Source: Streptomyces albipurpureus
GTDB lineage: Bacteria > Actinomycetota > Actinomycetes > Streptomycetales > Streptomycetaceae
Assembly: GCF_023701525.1 (NCBI RefSeq)
Contig: NZ_JAMQAW010000036.1
Span: 225,501-289,500 of the forward strand
Length of the DNA: 64,000 nt
Direction of reading: 5' to 3'
Positions 43,380-52,465 of this stretch are shown here, piece after piece. The first letter of the stretch is position 1. The number at the start of each line of letters is the position of its first letter. The position numbers and the translations under genes are program-made. Under the pieces are notes generated by a model. That model saw only the letters and a list, made by a program, of their open reading frames with translations, had not been told where the DNA came from and made no database searches.

Positions 43380-45221
43380 ATGCAGGACCGAAGCCTCTCC
43401 AGACGCACGCTCATCGCGTCAGCCGCCGTCGGTGCGGCCACTGTCGGCGCCGTGACGGGCATGACCATGCCCGCCGCAGCCGCCGAAGGCCGCGCCACTC
43501 AGACCAAGCGGCTCAACCAGCTCATCGCCCGGATGAGCCTGGAGGAGAAGGTCGGCCAGCTGTTCGTGCCGTATTTCTACGGGTCGTCCGCCACGGCGCC
43601 CGCGCAGAACCACGTCGACAGCAACCTCCGTGAGATCGGCGTCCGCAATGTCGCCGAGATGATCCAGAAGTACCACCTCGGTGGCTTGATCTACTTCGGC
43701 TGGTCGGGCAACATCACCAACCCGCACCAGCTGGTCGATCTCTCCAACGACATCCAGAAGATCGCCAAGGACAACGGCACCCTGCCGATCGTGATCTCGA
43801 TCGACCAGGAGCACGGCCCGAACACCCGGGTCGGTCCGCCTGCCACCCAGCTGCCCGGTCCGATGGCGCTCGGCGCGAACGGTTCGGTCTCCGATGCCCG
43901 CACAGCAGCGGAGATCGCCGGCGTCGAGCTGGCTGCCATGGGCATTCACCAGAACTTCGCCCCGGTCGCCGACGTCAATGTGAACCCGGCCAACCCGATC
44001 ATCAACATCCGGTCCTTCGGCTCCGACGCACGACACGTCAGCCGGTTGACCGCCGCTCAGGTGCGCGGCTACGAGCGCAAGGGCATCGCCACCTCCGCCA
44101 AGCACTTCCCGGGGCACGGCGACACGGGAACCGACAGTCACACCGAACTGCCGGTGATCACCCACACCCGTGAGGAATGGGAGCGGATCGACGCTCCGCC
44201 GTTCCGGGCCGCGATCGACGCGGGGGTGTCGTCGATCATGACGGCACATCTCCAGGTCCCGGCGCTCGACCCGAGCAACGACCCGGCCACGCTCTCGCGC
44301 CCCATCATCACCGGTGTTCTCCGTGGAGAACTCGGCTACGACGGGGTCATCGTGACCGACGCGCTCAATATGCGGGGCGTCCGGACCAAGTACGGCGACG
44401 ACCGCGTCCCCGTCCTCGCCCTCAAGGCGGGCGTGGACCAGCTGCTCTTCGTACCCAACCTGGACCTGGCGTGGAACTCGGTCCTCAACGCGGTACGCAG
44501 CGGTGAGCTGACCGAGGCGCGGCTGGACGAGTCCATCCTCCGCATCCTGCGGATGAAGGACAAGGTCGGGCTGCTCGACGGCAACCCCTATGTCACTCAC
44601 CGCGGAGTGGACCGGACGGTCGGCATCCGCAAGCACCTCGACACCGCGGAGCGGATCGCCGAGCGCACGGTGACCCTGCTGGTGAACAAGGGCGACTTCC
44701 TGCCGCTGTCCCGTCGTAAGCAGCGCAAGGTGCTGGTCACCGGCCAGAACCCGGGCTTCCCTTACAACGCCAGCCGTACGAGTGTCGCGCTGCTCTCGGA
44801 GCAGTTGACGGCGCAGGGCTTCACGCCGTCGACCGTCACCATCGACCACCGCAACCAGACCTGGGATGACGCCAACATCGCCAGGGCGGTCGCGGGGGCC
44901 GCGGGCCAGGACGTCGTCGTGGTGCTCACCTCGAACGTGGGGGCCACCAGTCGCCAGCGTGTCCTGGTGCAGCAGCTGGTAGCCACCGGGGTCCCGGTGG
45001 TCACCGTCGCCATCGGCAATCCGTATGACATCGCGCATCTGAGCGGAGTGAAGGCCTCGCTCGCCACCTACGGTGGAGCGGATGCCGAACTGCCGACACT
45101 CGCACGAGTGCTCGCGGGTCGTGGAGAGCCTGGTGGGCGCCTTCCGGCGGCCATCCCGCGCGCGGACAATCCGGCGCAGGCGCTCTACCCCGTCGGCTAT
45201 GGACTGTCATACGACGACTGA
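43380..45221 (+). CDS. Tat-exported GH3 beta-N-acetylhexosaminidase
   Basis: 613 aa. The start follows GGAAGGAG. A twin-arginine signal (LSRRTLIASAAVG, about residues 5-17) ends near AAAAEG. The GH3 barrel begins RLNQLIARMSLEEKVGQLF and includes ISIDQEHGPNTR. The NagZ-type acid/base loop KHFPGHGDTGTDSH (about 241-254) has the Asp-His pair typical of hexosaminidases. The nucleophile lies in VTDALNMRGV (Asp about 326). A second alpha/beta domain follows (KVLVTGQNPG to VVTVAIGNPYDIAHL) and the end is YPVGYGLSYDD. Likely an extracellular N-acetylglucosaminidase acting on chitin oligomers or muropeptides. Monocistronic. Confidence 0.94.
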   Translation: MQDRSLSRRTLIASAAVGAATVGAVTGMTMPAAAAEGRATQTKRLNQLIARMSLEEKVGQLFVPYFYGSSATAPAQNHVDSNLREIGVRNVAEMIQKYHLGGLIYFGWSGNITNPHQLVDLSNDIQKIAKDNGTLPIVISIDQEHGPNTRVGPPATQLPGPMALGANGSVSDARTAAEIAGVELAAMGIHQNFAPVADVNVNPANPIINIRSFGSDARHVSRLTAAQVRGYERKGIATSAKHFPGHGDTGTDSHTELPVITHTREEWERIDAPPFRAAIDAGVSSIMTAHLQVPALDPSNDPATLSRPIITGVLRGELGYDGVIVTDALNMRGVRTKYGDDRVPVLALKAGVDQLLFVPNLDLAWNSVLNAVRSGELTEARLDESILRILRMKDKVGLLDGNPYVTHRGVDRTVGIRKHLDTAERIAERTVTLLVNKGDFLPLSRRKQRKVLVTGQNPGFPYNASRTSVALLSEQLTAQGFTPSTVTIDHRNQTWDDANIARAVAGAAGQDVVVVLTSNVGATSRQRVLVQQLVATGVPVVTVAIGNPYDIAHLSGVKASLATYGGADAELPTLARVLAGRGEPGGRLPAAIPRADNPAQALYPVGYGLSYDD

Positions 45222-45364
45222 CGTAGAAGGATTCCGAGGTTGCCATAGACGCGTCATCCTCGGAAAGCCTTATGGCTGCCGGTGCTGCTGGCATCGCCCG
45301 CCCGGACGGGCCACCCTTGATCCGACGGCCGCACGGTCGCATGGGTGAAGGGGCGGGGCTCCGC

Positions 45365-45997
45365 ATGGCAAGGCGACCGCGGTCCGGCCGACGTAGGTCC
45401 ACATTGAGCGCCCTGGTACTGATACCAGTGGCGCTCATTGTGGGTTGCCAGCAGTCGGCCGACGGTGCCGACCGGGCGAGGGGTTCGGCCGCGCCCACCT
45501 CACCCGCCCCCCACCATGGCACGGTCTTCCTCGGCCCCGGTGACTGCGGCTCCCGTGACGAGCAGTTTCGGGAGGTTCCCTGTACCAGCGAGAAGGCGGT
45601 GGCACGGGTGATCGGCCGGCATGGCGGCCGACCGTCGACCGGCCCCGCGTGCCCTCCGGTCACGGATTTCGTGGTGCACATCTCCCAGGGCTACTCCCCC
45701 GTCGATGAGGACGGCGATGGCGATGTGGGCCAGGGCTACGCCTGTATGCGCAATCTGCAAGCGCCGCACCCGGGCGATCCGGGCGGTGGTGGAGGACCGC
45801 ACACCCTGGTTGCTGACTGCGTCTACAAGGCGGGCGGTGGTCGGGTGAAAGAGACCGCCTGCGATGGCTCCGGTAAGCGGAAGCCACAGTTCAAGATCGA
45901 GTCGGCCGTGGCGACACGTCCACAGTGCCCCTCCTGGACGGATCTCTATGTGCGGTTGCGCGGGGACAAGCCAGTGGGCTGTGCCCACCGCGTATGA
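45365..45997 (+). CDS. Putative lipoprotein of unknown function
   Basis: 210 aa from the ATG before ARRPRSGRRRS; ATG 45341 is an alternative start. A basic n-region, the hydrophobic LSALVLIPVALIVG and lipobox IVGC (Cys about 27) indicate a lipoprotein. The mature part has paired cysteines in two similar segments (DCGSRDEQFREVPCTSEKAVARV and DCVYKAGGGRVKETACDG, each with about 12-14 residues between cysteines), suggesting a repeated disulfide-bonded module. Acidic DEDGDGDVGQGYAC resembles a calcium-binding loop. No named family recognised. Its 3' end lies inside the bidirectional hairpin at 45976-46015. Confidence 0.75.
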   Translation: MARRPRSGRRRSTLSALVLIPVALIVGCQQSADGADRARGSAAPTSPAPHHGTVFLGPGDCGSRDEQFREVPCTSEKAVARVIGRHGGRPSTGPACPPVTDFVVHISQGYSPVDEDGDGDVGQGYACMRNLQAPHPGDPGGGGGPHTLVADCVYKAGGGRVKETACDGSGKRKPQFKIESAVATRPQCPSWTDLYVRLRGDKPVGCAHRV

Positions 45998-46015
45998 CCG
46001 CGGTGGGCACAGCCC
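45976..46015. terminator. Bidirectional hairpin between convergent genes
   Basis: Perfect 16 bp stem (45976-45991 and 46000-46015) with an 8 nt loop. It contains the last codons and TGA of the lipoprotein gene and ends 17 bp before the stop of the convergent S37 peptidase. Confidence 0.9.
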
Positions 46016-46031
46016 CAGGACTCTCAGGAAC

Positions 46032-47486
46032 TCACGGTCGCAAGGTGGGCTCGCGCTCGATGTCCTTCTTGTCGAGAGTGGCGTCAAACCTCGCCAGCGG
46101 CTTGGCCTTTGACTCATCCTGCTGGACGGCGGCCGGAGCGACGCCCGCCCACTTCAGGATGGCCGCGGTAGCGGCGACCTTGTCGTCGGGCGCGAGTCGG
46201 GCCACATTGGCACCGTGGTTGCCGCCGGGGACGACATACACATGGCTGTCGCTGCTGCCCCGACCCAGCCGGAACGGCTCGGCGCTCCACGGGTCGTTCT
46301 CGCCGTTGACGAACATCATCTGGTCGGCGTTGTTCCGCACCCACCGGTCGATGTCCTTCATCGCGTACGGCTTGAACCGCATCGGGATGTCCCGCGGCAC
46401 GAACTGGCGCGGCGGCTGGTAGTTGTACCGGCTCAGGCCCTTGAGGTGGGCCTGCTTGATGTCCGGTGAACCGAGCTCCGTACCCGCCTGGTAGTAGTAC
46501 GGCGTGTACGGCTCAAGGCCCTGGTCCGTGTAGAAGGAGAAGCCGGCGATCGCATCGATCGACTTCCACAACTCGTCGTCGGTCGCGGTCTTGGCGGCCG
46601 GGATCGCGCCGCAGTCAGCGACCAGGCTGTACTGCCAGAACGCCCAGGTGTAGTCGAGGACGACGGCCTCGAAGGCACGGTCGAGGGAGCCGACCGTCTT
46701 GAAGGTGTAGCCGTTGTCCGCCGCGTACTTGCTGTAGAGCGCGGAGAGCGACCCGCGACGGACCAGAGCCTCGCGCTGGACGGCGTTCAGCTTGTCGCGG
46801 CACTCCTTGGTCCCGACGTTGTCGAGGAAGCGGTCATACGCCTTGTCCTCGTCGTTCACCACGTCGTTGGGTGCGACGTAGGCGACGACACCGTCCATGT
46901 CACGCGGGTAGAAGCGCTCGAAGTAGGTGGCGGTCATGCCTCCCTTGGAGCCACCGGTGGCGAGCCACTTCTTGTCGTAGATCTTCTTCAGTGCGGTGAA
47001 GACCCGGTGCTGGTCGCTGGCCGCCTGCCAGATGTCCAGCTTGGACCAGTCGGCCGGGTTGGGACGCGACGGTGTGAAGAATCGATACTCCAGGGAGACC
47101 TGGTTGCCGTCGACGATCGCGGTCGGCTCACTGCGGCGCGGAACGGTGTTCAGCCCATAGCCGGAGGTGAAGAACACCGTGGGACGGGTGGTGTCCTTGT
47201 GGAGGAATGTGAGCCGTTGCTGGAAGGTGCCCTTACGCGGATTCCGGTGGTCCACCGGCTGCGTGTAGTTCAGGACGAAGAACCGGTAGCCGGGATACGG
47301 CTTCTCCTCGATCAGACTCATGCCGGGTATGGCCAGAATCCGATCCTTGATGTCGGTGCTCACGGTCGTGGTGGACGAAGACTCCGCGGCTCTCGCCGCC
47401 CCTGAAGTCGCCTCCGCCGCGCCCACGGTGCCGATGAGCACCCCGAGCGACACCAGACCTGTAAGCGCCTTGCGCGCCTTGCGCAT
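46032..47486 (-). CDS. Secreted S37-family (PS-10) tripeptidyl aminopeptidase
   Basis: 484 aa. A signal peptide spans about residues 1-33 (MRKARKALTGLVSLGVLIG, cleavage near ARA-AES). The mature protein matches the Streptomyces PS-10/prolyl tri/tetrapeptidyl aminopeptidase family (peptidase S37): YRFFVLNYTQPVDHRNP, TVFFTSGYGLN, the nucleophile motif ATGGSKGGMTATYF (Ser about residue 179), VAYVAPNDVVN, VNGENDPWS (acid) and VPGGNHGANV (His). It removes tri- or tetrapeptides from N termini outside the cell and in relatives takes part in extracellular protease processing. Converges with the lipoprotein gene. Confidence 0.92.
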   Translation of the reverse strand: MRKARKALTGLVSLGVLIGTVGAAEATSGAARAAESSSTTTVSTDIKDRILAIPGMSLIEEKPYPGYRFFVLNYTQPVDHRNPRKGTFQQRLTFLHKDTTRPTVFFTSGYGLNTVPRRSEPTAIVDGNQVSLEYRFFTPSRPNPADWSKLDIWQAASDQHRVFTALKKIYDKKWLATGGSKGGMTATYFERFYPRDMDGVVAYVAPNDVVNDEDKAYDRFLDNVGTKECRDKLNAVQREALVRRGSLSALYSKYAADNGYTFKTVGSLDRAFEAVVLDYTWAFWQYSLVADCGAIPAAKTATDDELWKSIDAIAGFSFYTDQGLEPYTPYYYQAGTELGSPDIKQAHLKGLSRYNYQPPRQFVPRDIPMRFKPYAMKDIDRWVRNNADQMMFVNGENDPWSAEPFRLGRGSSDSHVYVVPGGNHGANVARLAPDDKVAATAAILKWAGVAPAAVQQDESKAKPLARFDATLDKKDIEREPTLRP

Positions 47487-47809
47487 TAACCCTCCCCTGA
47501 TTTATCTGTGGGTCGCCGTGAACCTAGCGTTGGTCACACCCGACCCGCCAGACCCAATTTGCGACGCCAGGGGCCCTGAACAGGAAATTCGGCCGGTATG
47601 CCCACCGGTGGACGGTGAACTTACGGGCGAAAGGTGATGGAACATCAGTAGGCATGACCAACGGGCGCCGACGGTACGCCACCCGCCCAGAGGCCCCCAT
47701 AGGCCACGGAACGACGAACCCGGCAACACTCAGCAACGCACCAACTAAGCAACGCACCGACTCACCGACTCACCGACTCACCGACTCAGCGACTCAGCGA
47801 CTCAGCGAC
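47487..47809. other. Intergenic region upstream of the S37 peptidase
   Basis: About 320 bp with the peptidase promoter side at the left and most of the 8 bp stop-codon repeat array (47757-47812) at the right. No gene. Confidence 0.55.
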
Positions 47810-47812
47810 TCA
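47757..47812 (-). repeat. Seven 8 bp repeats starting at a stop codon
   Basis: Plus-strand units CCGACTCA (four) then GCGACTCA (three). On the minus strand each unit reads TGAGTCGG or TGAGTCGC. The first TGA (47812-47810) is the stop codon of the secreted-protein gene. Because 8 is not a multiple of 3, the following TGAs fall in all three frames. Confidence 0.92.
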
Positions 47813-48325
47813 GCACAGGATCCACCCCGTGGAACGGCCGACTCCGGCGACCTTGCCGCTGGCCCGGATGCAGCGGTTCAGGGCATGCACGGTGACCGGT
47901 CCGGCCTTGCGCTGGTAGTTGCCCTGATCCACCACCGGACGGCCACCACGCGGCTGGATGGACACGGACATCATGCGCCGAACGCCCGGTCTCTTGGCGA
48001 TCGTTACCGCGCACGCGTAGCGGTGGTTCTTGTAGACCCGCAGCTCACCGGTGGCGAACCTAATGGTCTTCGCCGGACGTCCGGAGCAGCCGGAGGCAAA
48101 GGCGGTCACACCGCCGGGAGCGGTGAGGGCGGCGAGCGCTGCCGTGGAGTGCATCGGGGCGGCGTGGGCCCGCTGACCGCCTGGTCCGAACGCGCTCAAC
48201 CCGACCAGGGTCATCAGCACGGCGAGAAACTGCGCCAGGACTGGCCGCACCGGTCTGGTCCCGCGGGACGTGCTCGGTATTCGAGTGGATCGGCTCGTGC
48301 CTGTTCCCATGCCGCTGAGCGCCAT
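47810..48325 (-). CDS. Small secreted protein of unknown function
   Basis: 171 aa. A long n-region (Arg/Thr/Ser-rich) is followed by the hydrophobic VLAQFLAVLMTLVGLSAF and a probable cleavage at AHA-APM. The mature protein of about 115 residues has three cysteines (ASGCSG, YACAV, NRCIR) plus a C-terminal Cys (GWILC), so two disulfides are possible. It is basic, with RFATGELRVYKNHRYACAVTI and GKVAGVGRSTGW. Such small basic Cys-paired secreted proteins are common in Streptomyces, but I recognise no family. The GTG/ATG choice is unproblematic: ATG 48325 follows GAGGGGGAG. Confidence 0.8.
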   Translation of the reverse strand: MALSGMGTGTSRSTRIPSTSRGTRPVRPVLAQFLAVLMTLVGLSAFGPGGQRAHAAPMHSTAALAALTAPGGVTAFASGCSGRPAKTIRFATGELRVYKNHRYACAVTIAKRPGVRRMMSVSIQPRGGRPVVDQGNYQRKAGPVTVHALNRCIRASGKVAGVGRSTGWILC

Positions 48326-48544
48326 GACTCCCCCTCGCTGTTAATGCCGTACTCCCGTACGACGCCTGGGGGTGCCGAAAGGTTGTCGGTTCCGCGCCCG
48401 CTTCACCCGGCCACTGCGCGAGACATGGGTGGAGTGCGGTAAAGGGACATGCGTGGGTGCGGCAAGGGCGGCGGACCCAACCGCCCTGTCGACCGGTCAA
48501 GGCGACCACACGGCTCTGGGGCGCCGCCGTGCTGGTCGCCGCCG

Positions 48545-51500
48545 TCAGCTCACCACCGACCCGACGGCCGCCAGGTCATCGGGGTCGTCCGCGCCGATGA
48601 AGGTGCGCCACAGCCGGGCGTAGCGACCGTTGTGGGCGAGGAGTTCATCGTGGGTGCCGTCTTCCGCCACCCGGCCGTCGGCCAGGACGACCACCCGATC
48701 GGCGCGGGCGGCCGTGGTGAGCCGGTGGGCGACGACCAGGGTGGTGCGACGGCCGGCGATCCGGTCGGTGGCCTGGTTGACCTGCGCCTCGGTGGCCAGG
48801 TCAAGGGCGGCGGTTGCCTCGTCGAGCAGCAGTATGTCCGGATCGACAAGTTCCGCGCGGGCGAGGGCGATCAACTGCCGCTGTCCTGCGGAGAGATTGC
48901 GGCCGCGTTCGGAGACCTCATGGAGATAGCCGCCGTCGAGGGTGGCGATCATTTCGTGGGCACCGACCGCTCGGGCGGCGGCCTCCACCTCGGCATCGCT
49001 CGCGCCGGGACGGCCGTAGGAAATGGCGTCCCGGAGGGTGCCCTCGAAGAGATAGGCCTCCTGCGGTACGACTCCCAGCCGGTGCCGGTAGGCGGTGAGA
49101 TCCAGCTGTCGCAGATCGGTGCCGTCCGCGGTCACCCGGCCGCTGGTGGGGTCATAGAACCGGGCGACCAGTTTGACCAGGGTGGACTTCCCGGCACCGG
49201 TCTCGCCCACGAAGGCAACGGTCTGACCCGCGGGTATGCGCAGATTGATACCGGCGAGCGCTTCCTCCTCGTCCCCGTAGGCGAAGTCGACGTCCTCGAA
49301 GGCGATCTCGCCCCGCAGCGCGGTGACATCGGCGGGCTCGGCGGCGCGGACGGTGGAGGTGGGTTCGTCCAGCAGTTCCTGGATGCGCTTCAGCGAGACG
49401 GCGGCCTGCTGGTAGCCGTCGAAGACCTGGGAGAGCTGCTGGACCGGGGCGAAGAACAGGTCGATGTAGAGGAGATAGGCGACCAGGGCACCGGTGGTGA
49501 GGGTGCCGGCGCCGATGCGGTTGGCGCCGATGATCAGTACGGCGGCGGCGGCGATGGACGCCAGGAGCTGAACGAACGGGAAGTAGATCGATATCAGCCA
49601 CTGGCCGCGTACTCGCGCCTGCCGGTAGCTGTCGCTGCCGGCGACGTAACGCTCATTGCCGTGGCGCTCACGGCGGAACGCCTGCACGATCCGCAGCCCG
49701 GAGACGGACTCCTGGAGGTCGGAGTTCACCACGCTGACCCGCTCACGGGCGAGTTCGTACGCCTTCACGCTCTGCTTGCGGAAGAAGTAGGTGCCGAAGA
49801 TCAGCACTGGCAGGGTCGCGAAGACCACGAGCGCCAGTTCCACGTCGATGACGACCAGCGCGCCCATGATCCCGAAGAAGGTGACCACCGAAACGAAGGC
49901 GGTGACCAGACCGGTCTGGAGGAAGGTGGAGAGCGCGTCGACATCGGTCGTCATCCGCGTCATGATCCGGCCGGTCAGCTCGCGCTCGTAGTAGTCCAGC
50001 CCCAGCCGTTGGAGCTGGGCGAAGATCCGCAGCCGTACGGAGTACAGCACCCGCTCACCGGTACGGCCGGTCATCCGGGTCTCACCGATCTGGGCGGCCC
50101 ACTGCACCAGCACGGTCAGCAGGGCGAGACCGGAGGCGACCCAGACCGCGCCCAGTGCGACCTGCTCCACGCCCTGGTCGATGCCATGGCGGATCAGTAC
50201 GGGCAGCAGCAGCCCCATGCCGGCGTCGATGGCGACCAGGAGCAGGCTCAGCAGCAGGGGCCTGCCGAAGCCCCTGAGCAGCATCCGCAGCCCCTTGCGC
50301 TCGCCGTGGGTGTGCTCGACGCGCACGGCGTGTGCCTCGTCGATGTCGGGGGTGTCATCGGCCGGCGGGAGGGCGGCGACCTGCGCCAGCAGTTCGGGGG
50401 TGGCGTCGAGCGCGACGGCGGGCTGACCCGCACCCGCGTTCTCGTCGCGTATCCACAGTCTGGGGGTGATGCCCCGCTCGGCGTCGAACTCGGCGTCGAG
50501 TTCCTCCCGTACGGTCAGGTCCTGCACCGGCTCCGCGTCCAGCGCCGGGATGTGGCCGGGTGAGACCCCGCCCAGCTCATCCGGGTCGGTGAGCAGCCTG
50601 CGGTAGAGGGCGGAGCGCTCGGTCAGCTCGTCGTGGGTGCCGATGTCCGCCAGGCGTCCGCCGTCGAGTACGGCGATGCGATCGGCCAGGTTGAGGGTGG
50701 AGCGGCGGTGGGCGATCAGCAGGGTGGTGCGGCCGGCCATCACCGTCCGCAGGGCCTCATGGATCTCATGTTCGACGCGGGCGTCGATGGCGGAGGTGGC
50801 GTCGTCGAGGAGGAGCAGTCGGGGGTCGGTGAGGATGGCTCGGGCGAGTGCGATGCGCTGGCGCTGGCCGCCGGAGAGGGTGAGGCCGTGTTCGCCGACC
50901 TTGGTCGCGTAGCCGTCGGGCAGTGCGGTGATGAAGCCCTCCGCCTGGGCCGCCCGGACCGCGGTCTCGACTTCTTCGTCGGTGGCGTCCGGCTTGCCGT
51001 AGACGATGTTGGCGCGGACGGTGTCGGAGAAGAGGAAGCTGTCCTCGGGGACGAGTCCGATGGCGGCGCGCAGGGATTCCAGGGTCAGCTCGCGCACATC
51101 GTGGCCGCCGACGAGGACCGCGCCGTGGGAGACGTCGTAGAAGCGGGGCAGCAGCAGGGAGACGGTGGACTTCCCGCTGCCGGAAGCGCCGACGACGGCG
51201 ACCGTCTCGCCCTCGCGGATCTCCAGGGAGAAGCCGTCGAGTACGGGCCGGTCAGGGTCGTAGCCGAAGGTGACGGCGTCGAACTCGACGGTGGCGGGGG
51301 CGTCGGCGGGGAGTTCCTTGGTGCCGTCCTGGAGGGTGGGCTCGGTGTCGATGAGTTCCAGTACGCGTTCGACACCGGCGCGGGCCTGCTGGCCGACGGT
51401 GAGGACGACAGCGAGCATCCGCACCGGACCGACCAGCTGGGCGAGGTAGGCCGAGAAGGCGACGAACGTGCCCAGCGATATCTGTCCGCGGGTGGCGAGC

Positions 51501-52297
51501 CAGCCGCCGACGGCGAGCATGGCGACCTGGCCGAGGGCGGGCACGGACTGGAGGGCGGGGGTGTAGCGGGAGTTCAACCGGATGGTGCGCAACCGGCCGG
51601 CGAAGAGCTTGCGGCTCGCCTCGCGCAGTTTGCCGGTCTCCTGGTCCTCCTGGCCGAAGCCCTTGACCACGCGTACGCCGGAGACCGCGCCGTCCACCAC
51701 TCCGGCGACGGCGGCGGCCTGGCTCTGGGAGTACCAGGTGGCGGGGTGGAGGCGGACGCGGCTGCGGCCGGCGATCCACCACAGGGCGGGGCCGACGGCG
51801 AGCGCGATCAGGGTGAGCGGCAGTGAGAGCCAGGCCATGATCACGAGGGAGATCAGAAAGAGCAGAACGTTCCCGATGGTCATCGGGAGCATGAAGAGCA
51901 GGCTCTGGATGAGCTGGAGGTCGCTGGTGGCACGGCCGACGACCTGTCCGGTGGAGAGTTCGTCCTGACGGCGACCGTCGAGGCGGGTGATGGTCGCGTA
52001 CATCTCGGTCCGCAGATCGTGCTGGACGTCGAGGGCTAGTCGGCCGCCGTAGTAGCGGCGTATGTAGGTGAGGACGTAGACGACGACGGCCGCGGCTATG
52101 AGCAGTCCGGTCCAGACGGCGAGGGAACGGGTCTGGTCGCCGATGACGTCGTCGATGACGACCTTGGTGATCAACGGGACCAGGGCCATCACCGCCATGC
52201 CCCCGAGCGAGGAGCCGAGCGCCAGCACCACATTGCGCCGATAGCGCCATGCGTAACCGCTTAGCCGCCGTACCCAGCCCTGCTCAGCCGCCGCCAC
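48545..52297 (-). CDS. Full-length ABC exporter, two TMD-NBD halves in one chain
   Basis: 1250 aa type IV (B-type) ABC exporter. The start is GTG five bases after GGGAGG. Half 1: six-helix TMD (about 15-310), NBD with Walker A VGASGSGKSTV (about 372), signature TLSGGQRQRIALARAI (about 475) and LLLLDDATSAID, where the catalytic Glu after Walker B is Asp. Half 2: TMD (about 650-960), Walker A VGETGAGKSTLVK (about 1036), signature NLSAGQRQLIALARAEL (about 1136) and ILLLDEATAALD with the normal Glu. This asymmetry matches heterodimeric exporters with one degenerate ATP site, here fused into one polypeptide. Drug or lipid export is likely. Confidence 0.94.
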   Translation of the reverse strand: MAAAEQGWVRRLSGYAWRYRRNVVLALGSSLGGMAVMALVPLITKVVIDDVIGDQTRSLAVWTGLLIAAAVVVYVLTYIRRYYGGRLALDVQHDLRTEMYATITRLDGRRQDELSTGQVVGRATSDLQLIQSLLFMLPMTIGNVLLFLISLVIMAWLSLPLTLIALAVGPALWWIAGRSRVRLHPATWYSQSQAAAVAGVVDGAVSGVRVVKGFGQEDQETGKLREASRKLFAGRLRTIRLNSRYTPALQSVPALGQVAMLAVGGWLATRGQISLGTFVAFSAYLAQLVGPVRMLAVVLTVGQQARAGVERVLELIDTEPTLQDGTKELPADAPATVEFDAVTFGYDPDRPVLDGFSLEIREGETVAVVGASGSGKSTVSLLLPRFYDVSHGAVLVGGHDVRELTLESLRAAIGLVPEDSFLFSDTVRANIVYGKPDATDEEVETAVRAAQAEGFITALPDGYATKVGEHGLTLSGGQRQRIALARAILTDPRLLLLDDATSAIDARVEHEIHEALRTVMAGRTTLLIAHRRSTLNLADRIAVLDGGRLADIGTHDELTERSALYRRLLTDPDELGGVSPGHIPALDAEPVQDLTVREELDAEFDAERGITPRLWIRDENAGAGQPAVALDATPELLAQVAALPPADDTPDIDEAHAVRVEHTHGERKGLRMLLRGFGRPLLLSLLLVAIDAGMGLLLPVLIRHGIDQGVEQVALGAVWVASGLALLTVLVQWAAQIGETRMTGRTGERVLYSVRLRIFAQLQRLGLDYYERELTGRIMTRMTTDVDALSTFLQTGLVTAFVSVVTFFGIMGALVVIDVELALVVFATLPVLIFGTYFFRKQSVKAYELARERVSVVNSDLQESVSGLRIVQAFRRERHGNERYVAGSDSYRQARVRGQWLISIYFPFVQLLASIAAAAVLIIGANRIGAGTLTTGALVAYLLYIDLFFAPVQQLSQVFDGYQQAAVSLKRIQELLDEPTSTVRAAEPADVTALRGEIAFEDVDFAYGDEEEALAGINLRIPAGQTVAFVGETGAGKSTLVKLVARFYDPTSGRVTADGTDLRQLDLTAYRHRLGVVPQEAYLFEGTLRDAISYGRPGASDAEVEAAARAVGAHEMIATLDGGYLHEVSERGRNLSAGQRQLIALARAELVDPDILLLDEATAALDLATEAQVNQATDRIAGRRTTLVVAHRLTTAARADRVVVLADGRVAEDGTHDELLAHNGRYARLWRTFIGADDPDDLAAVGSVVS

Positions 52298-52404
52298 TGG
52301 TGCCTCCCGTTGATTGAGCTCCGCCGGAACTCACCAACGCCGAGCAGGCCGTTTTTCATCCCGCTGTAACAAAAGGACCATCACCGGAGCCGGGTGGGAC
52401 ACAA

Positions 52405-52438
52405 CGTCCCGGCCACCGGGGTTCCAGTGGCCGGGACG
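52405..52438 (-). terminator. Hairpin after the first serine hydrolase gene
   Basis: Perfect 12 bp stem (52405-52416 and 52427-52438) with a 10 nt loop, about 30 bp past the stop codon on the minus strand. Confidence 0.82.
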
Positions 52439-52465
52439 GAGGTGTCGACTGATGACCGTGGGATG

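Noticed and set aside
43419..45038. 539-codon open frame on the minus strand
   Set aside because: Exact antisense shadow of the GH3 gene: Val/Asp/Arg-rich, no family, no ribosome site.
48449..50563. 704-codon open frame on the plus strand
   Set aside because: Antisense of the fused ABC exporter, whose Walker motifs on the other strand are decisive.
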